35,437 nt of DNA from Streptomyces griseoaurantiacus (GTDB lineage Bacteria > Actinomycetota > Actinomycetes > Streptomycetales > Streptomycetaceae), in assembly GCA_014656015.1 (NCBI GenBank), contig BNBP01000073.1:1-35437 (forward strand). The letters run 5' to 3'. Shown here in pieces: positions 31,709 through 35,437 of this stretch. The notes below the pieces were generated by a model. It had not been told where the DNA came from. It did not search any database and saw nothing but the letters and a program-made list of their open reading frames with translations. Every line of letters begins with the position of its first letter. Positions within the stretch are counted from its first letter, which is position 1. A program made the translations under genes and the position numbers.

Positions 31709-32163
31709 TCGGTGCTGTCGTCCGTCTCGTCGGTGTCCTCGGAGCCGGGCTTGCGGTAGGGGTCGGCCTCACCGGCGTACTGGGCGCCGGTGGCCGTCTC
31801 GCGCACCGCCTCGTCGGAGGCCCGGGCCTTGTCGAGGAGGTCCTCGATGTTCCGGGCGGTGTCGGGGAGTGCGTCCGCGACGAAGGCCAGGGTGGGCGTG
31901 AACTTCACGCCGGCCGCCTTGCCGACCTCGGAGCGCAGGATGCCCTTGGCGCTCTCCAGGCCCGCCGCGGCGGCCTGGCGCTCCTCCTCGTCGCCGTACA
32001 CCGTGTAGAAGACGGTCGCCTCCCGCAGGTCCCCGGTGACCCGGGTGTCCGTGATGGTGACGTGCGAGCCGAGCCGCGGGTCCTTGATCCCGCGCTGCAG
32101 CTTCTGGGCCACCACCTCTCGGATGAGGTCCGCCAGCCTTTTAGCCCGCGCGTTGTCGGCCAC
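31705..32163 (-). CDS. rbfA: 30S ribosome-binding factor RbfA
   Basis: 152 aa. RbfA binds the 30S subunit and helps mature the 5' end of 16S rRNA. The KH-like fold has the typical start ARAKRLADLIREVVAQKLQ, then KDPRLG and VTITDTRVTGDLREATVFYTVYGDEEER, and FTPTLAFVAD. The acidic C-tail (about 25 residues, ending EDTDETDDSTE) is common in actinobacteria. The start is GTG at 32163, with GGGAGA about 8 nt upstream. It lies 63 bp downstream of the DUF503 gene. Confidence 0.96.
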   Translation of the reverse strand: MADNARAKRLADLIREVVAQKLQRGIKDPRLGSHVTITDTRVTGDLREATVFYTVYGDEEERQAAAAGLESAKGILRSEVGKAAGVKFTPTLAFVADALPDTARNIEDLLDKARASDEAVRETATGAQYAGEADPYRKPGSEDTDETDDSTE

Positions 32164-32226
32164 TGGTCCGTCTCCCGTTCTTCGTGTTTCTTCGTGTTCT
32201 TGTGCGAGTGAACGCGGATGACCGGT

Positions 32227-32523
32227 TCAGTCGTCGTCCTCGCCGTGGAAGCGCCGGCGCACGGACAGCAGTTCCACTTCCGGGCGGGCGGCGACGAGCC
32301 GTTCGCACCGGTCGAGGACGTCGGTGAGGTGGGCGGCGTCGCCGGAGACCGCCGCGAGGCCGATGCCGGCCCGGCGGTGCAGGTCGAGGTGCTCGACCTC
32401 GGCGGCGCTCACGGCGTACTTGCGCTGGAGTTCGGCCACGATGGGGCGGACGAGGGCGCGCTTCTCCTTCAGCGAGTGGACGTCGCCGAGGAGGAGGTCG
32501 AAGGACAGGGTCCCCACATACAT
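32227..32523 (-). CDS. DUF503 domain protein (YlxP-like)
   Basis: 98 aa. The family hallmark is clear: MYVGTLSFDLLLGDVHSLKEKR, then RPIVAELQRKYAVSAAEVEHLD. DUF503 (YlxP in Bacillus) proteins are small and are encoded between infB and rbfA in many Gram-positives; they are thought to be linked to ribosome function, but the exact role is unsettled. I chose ATG 32523, which gives the conserved MYVG start; its ribosome-binding site is weak. An ORF upstream to 32592 is Pro-rich and not conserved-looking. Confidence 0.93.
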   Translation of the reverse strand: MYVGTLSFDLLLGDVHSLKEKRALVRPIVAELQRKYAVSAAEVEHLDLHRRAGIGLAAVSGDAAHLTDVLDRCERLVAARPEVELLSVRRRFHGEDDD

Positions 32524-32811
32524 GTGTGCTGCCGGATGACCCGCCGGCGCGGGATCGGAGGGTCGGGCCGGTGATCGGCCGGACCCCAGCACGGTACCCG
32601 TCCGGGACGGGGACGGCCGGTGATTTTCCGCCCGCCGCCCCGGCCCGGCCCACGTCGGCCCGCGCCCGCGCCCGCAGGCGAGGGCACCGGCTCCCGGCGG
32701 ACGGTTCGGGCACCGGGGCGCCCGGAATCCCCCGCGAAGTCGCGGTGGCCGCTCACGCGGTTCCCCGCGCCCCTTTCGGGGACGCGGGGAACCGGTGAGC
32801 CGCCGATCGTG
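32524..32811. other. Intergenic region between infB and the DUF503 gene
   Basis: 288 bp with no credible gene. Its infB-proximal end holds the hairpin at 32759-32793. The rest is GC-rich and may carry a promoter for the DUF503-rbfA-truB genes, but no clear -10/-35 is visible. Confidence 0.5.
32759..32793 (-). terminator. Hairpin after infB, ubiquitous Streptomyces-type element
   Basis: GGTTCCCCGCG with CCCC pairs with GGGG and CGCGGGGAACC (one bulged A) around TTTC, starting about 19 bp after the infB stop. This sequence type (GTTCCCCGCGCCCC...) recurs between genes across Streptomyces genomes (established knowledge). It may end or attenuate infB transcription before the DUF503 gene. Confidence 0.65.

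Positions 32812-35437
<2,626 letters not shown>

Overview
The window is high-GC actinobacterial chromosome, almost certainly Streptomyces. The signs are strong third-position GC, many GTG starts, the order infB - DUF503 gene - rbfA - truB ... ribF, and a Streptomyces-type ESX/type VII secretion (T7SS) locus beside it. About 26 kb is the T7SS locus; the last 9 kb is translation and cofactor housekeeping on the minus strand. No tRNA, rRNA or CRISPR array was found.

Layout. 1-123 is the 3' end of an IS630-type transposase that meets the stop codon of eccD. eccD (minus) and eccC (plus) diverge from about 1590-1751. Downstream of eccC runs a plus-strand series: a 169-aa EspC-like protein, a 510-aa WXG protein with a long disordered tail, a mycosin protease, a 136-aa helical protein, a 756-aa WXG protein, a lipoprotein, a decayed copy of that lipoprotein's 3' end, and a second lipoprotein. 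A degraded IS5-type transposase (about 13.80-14.00 kb) separates this block from the esx pair (two WXG100 proteins, minus). A DUF397 gene diverges from the esx pair. Then come a second mycosin and eccB (minus), eccE and a coupled 308-aa protein (plus), a membrane-anchored PQQ-type beta-propeller protein (plus), and a 1082-aa Pro/Ala/Gln-rich protein ending in a ParA/MinD-type ATPase, similar in layout to mycobacterial EspI (plus). A strong hairpin separates this from ribF (minus). Next is a 961-aa fusion of a trypsin-fold domain to a P-loop NTPase, then truB, rbfA, a DUF503 gene and the 3' part of infB, all minus.

How the genes work together. EccB, EccC, EccD and EccE form the membrane machine, EccC being the three-ATPase motor that recognises substrates. 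The mycosins are membrane-anchored extracellular serine proteases. Three adjacent small-protein pairs look like substrates: in each pair one partner has a WXG turn and one has a YxxxD/E export motif. The most interesting part is 9.3-13.5 kb, where a small YxxxE partner, a large WXG protein with a Gly-rich hydrophobic segment and coupled or duplicated lipoproteins resemble the gene order of T7SS effector-immunity modules. This role is inferred. A second point of interest is the trypsin-NTPase fusion, whose catalytic Asp and Ser appear to be replaced.
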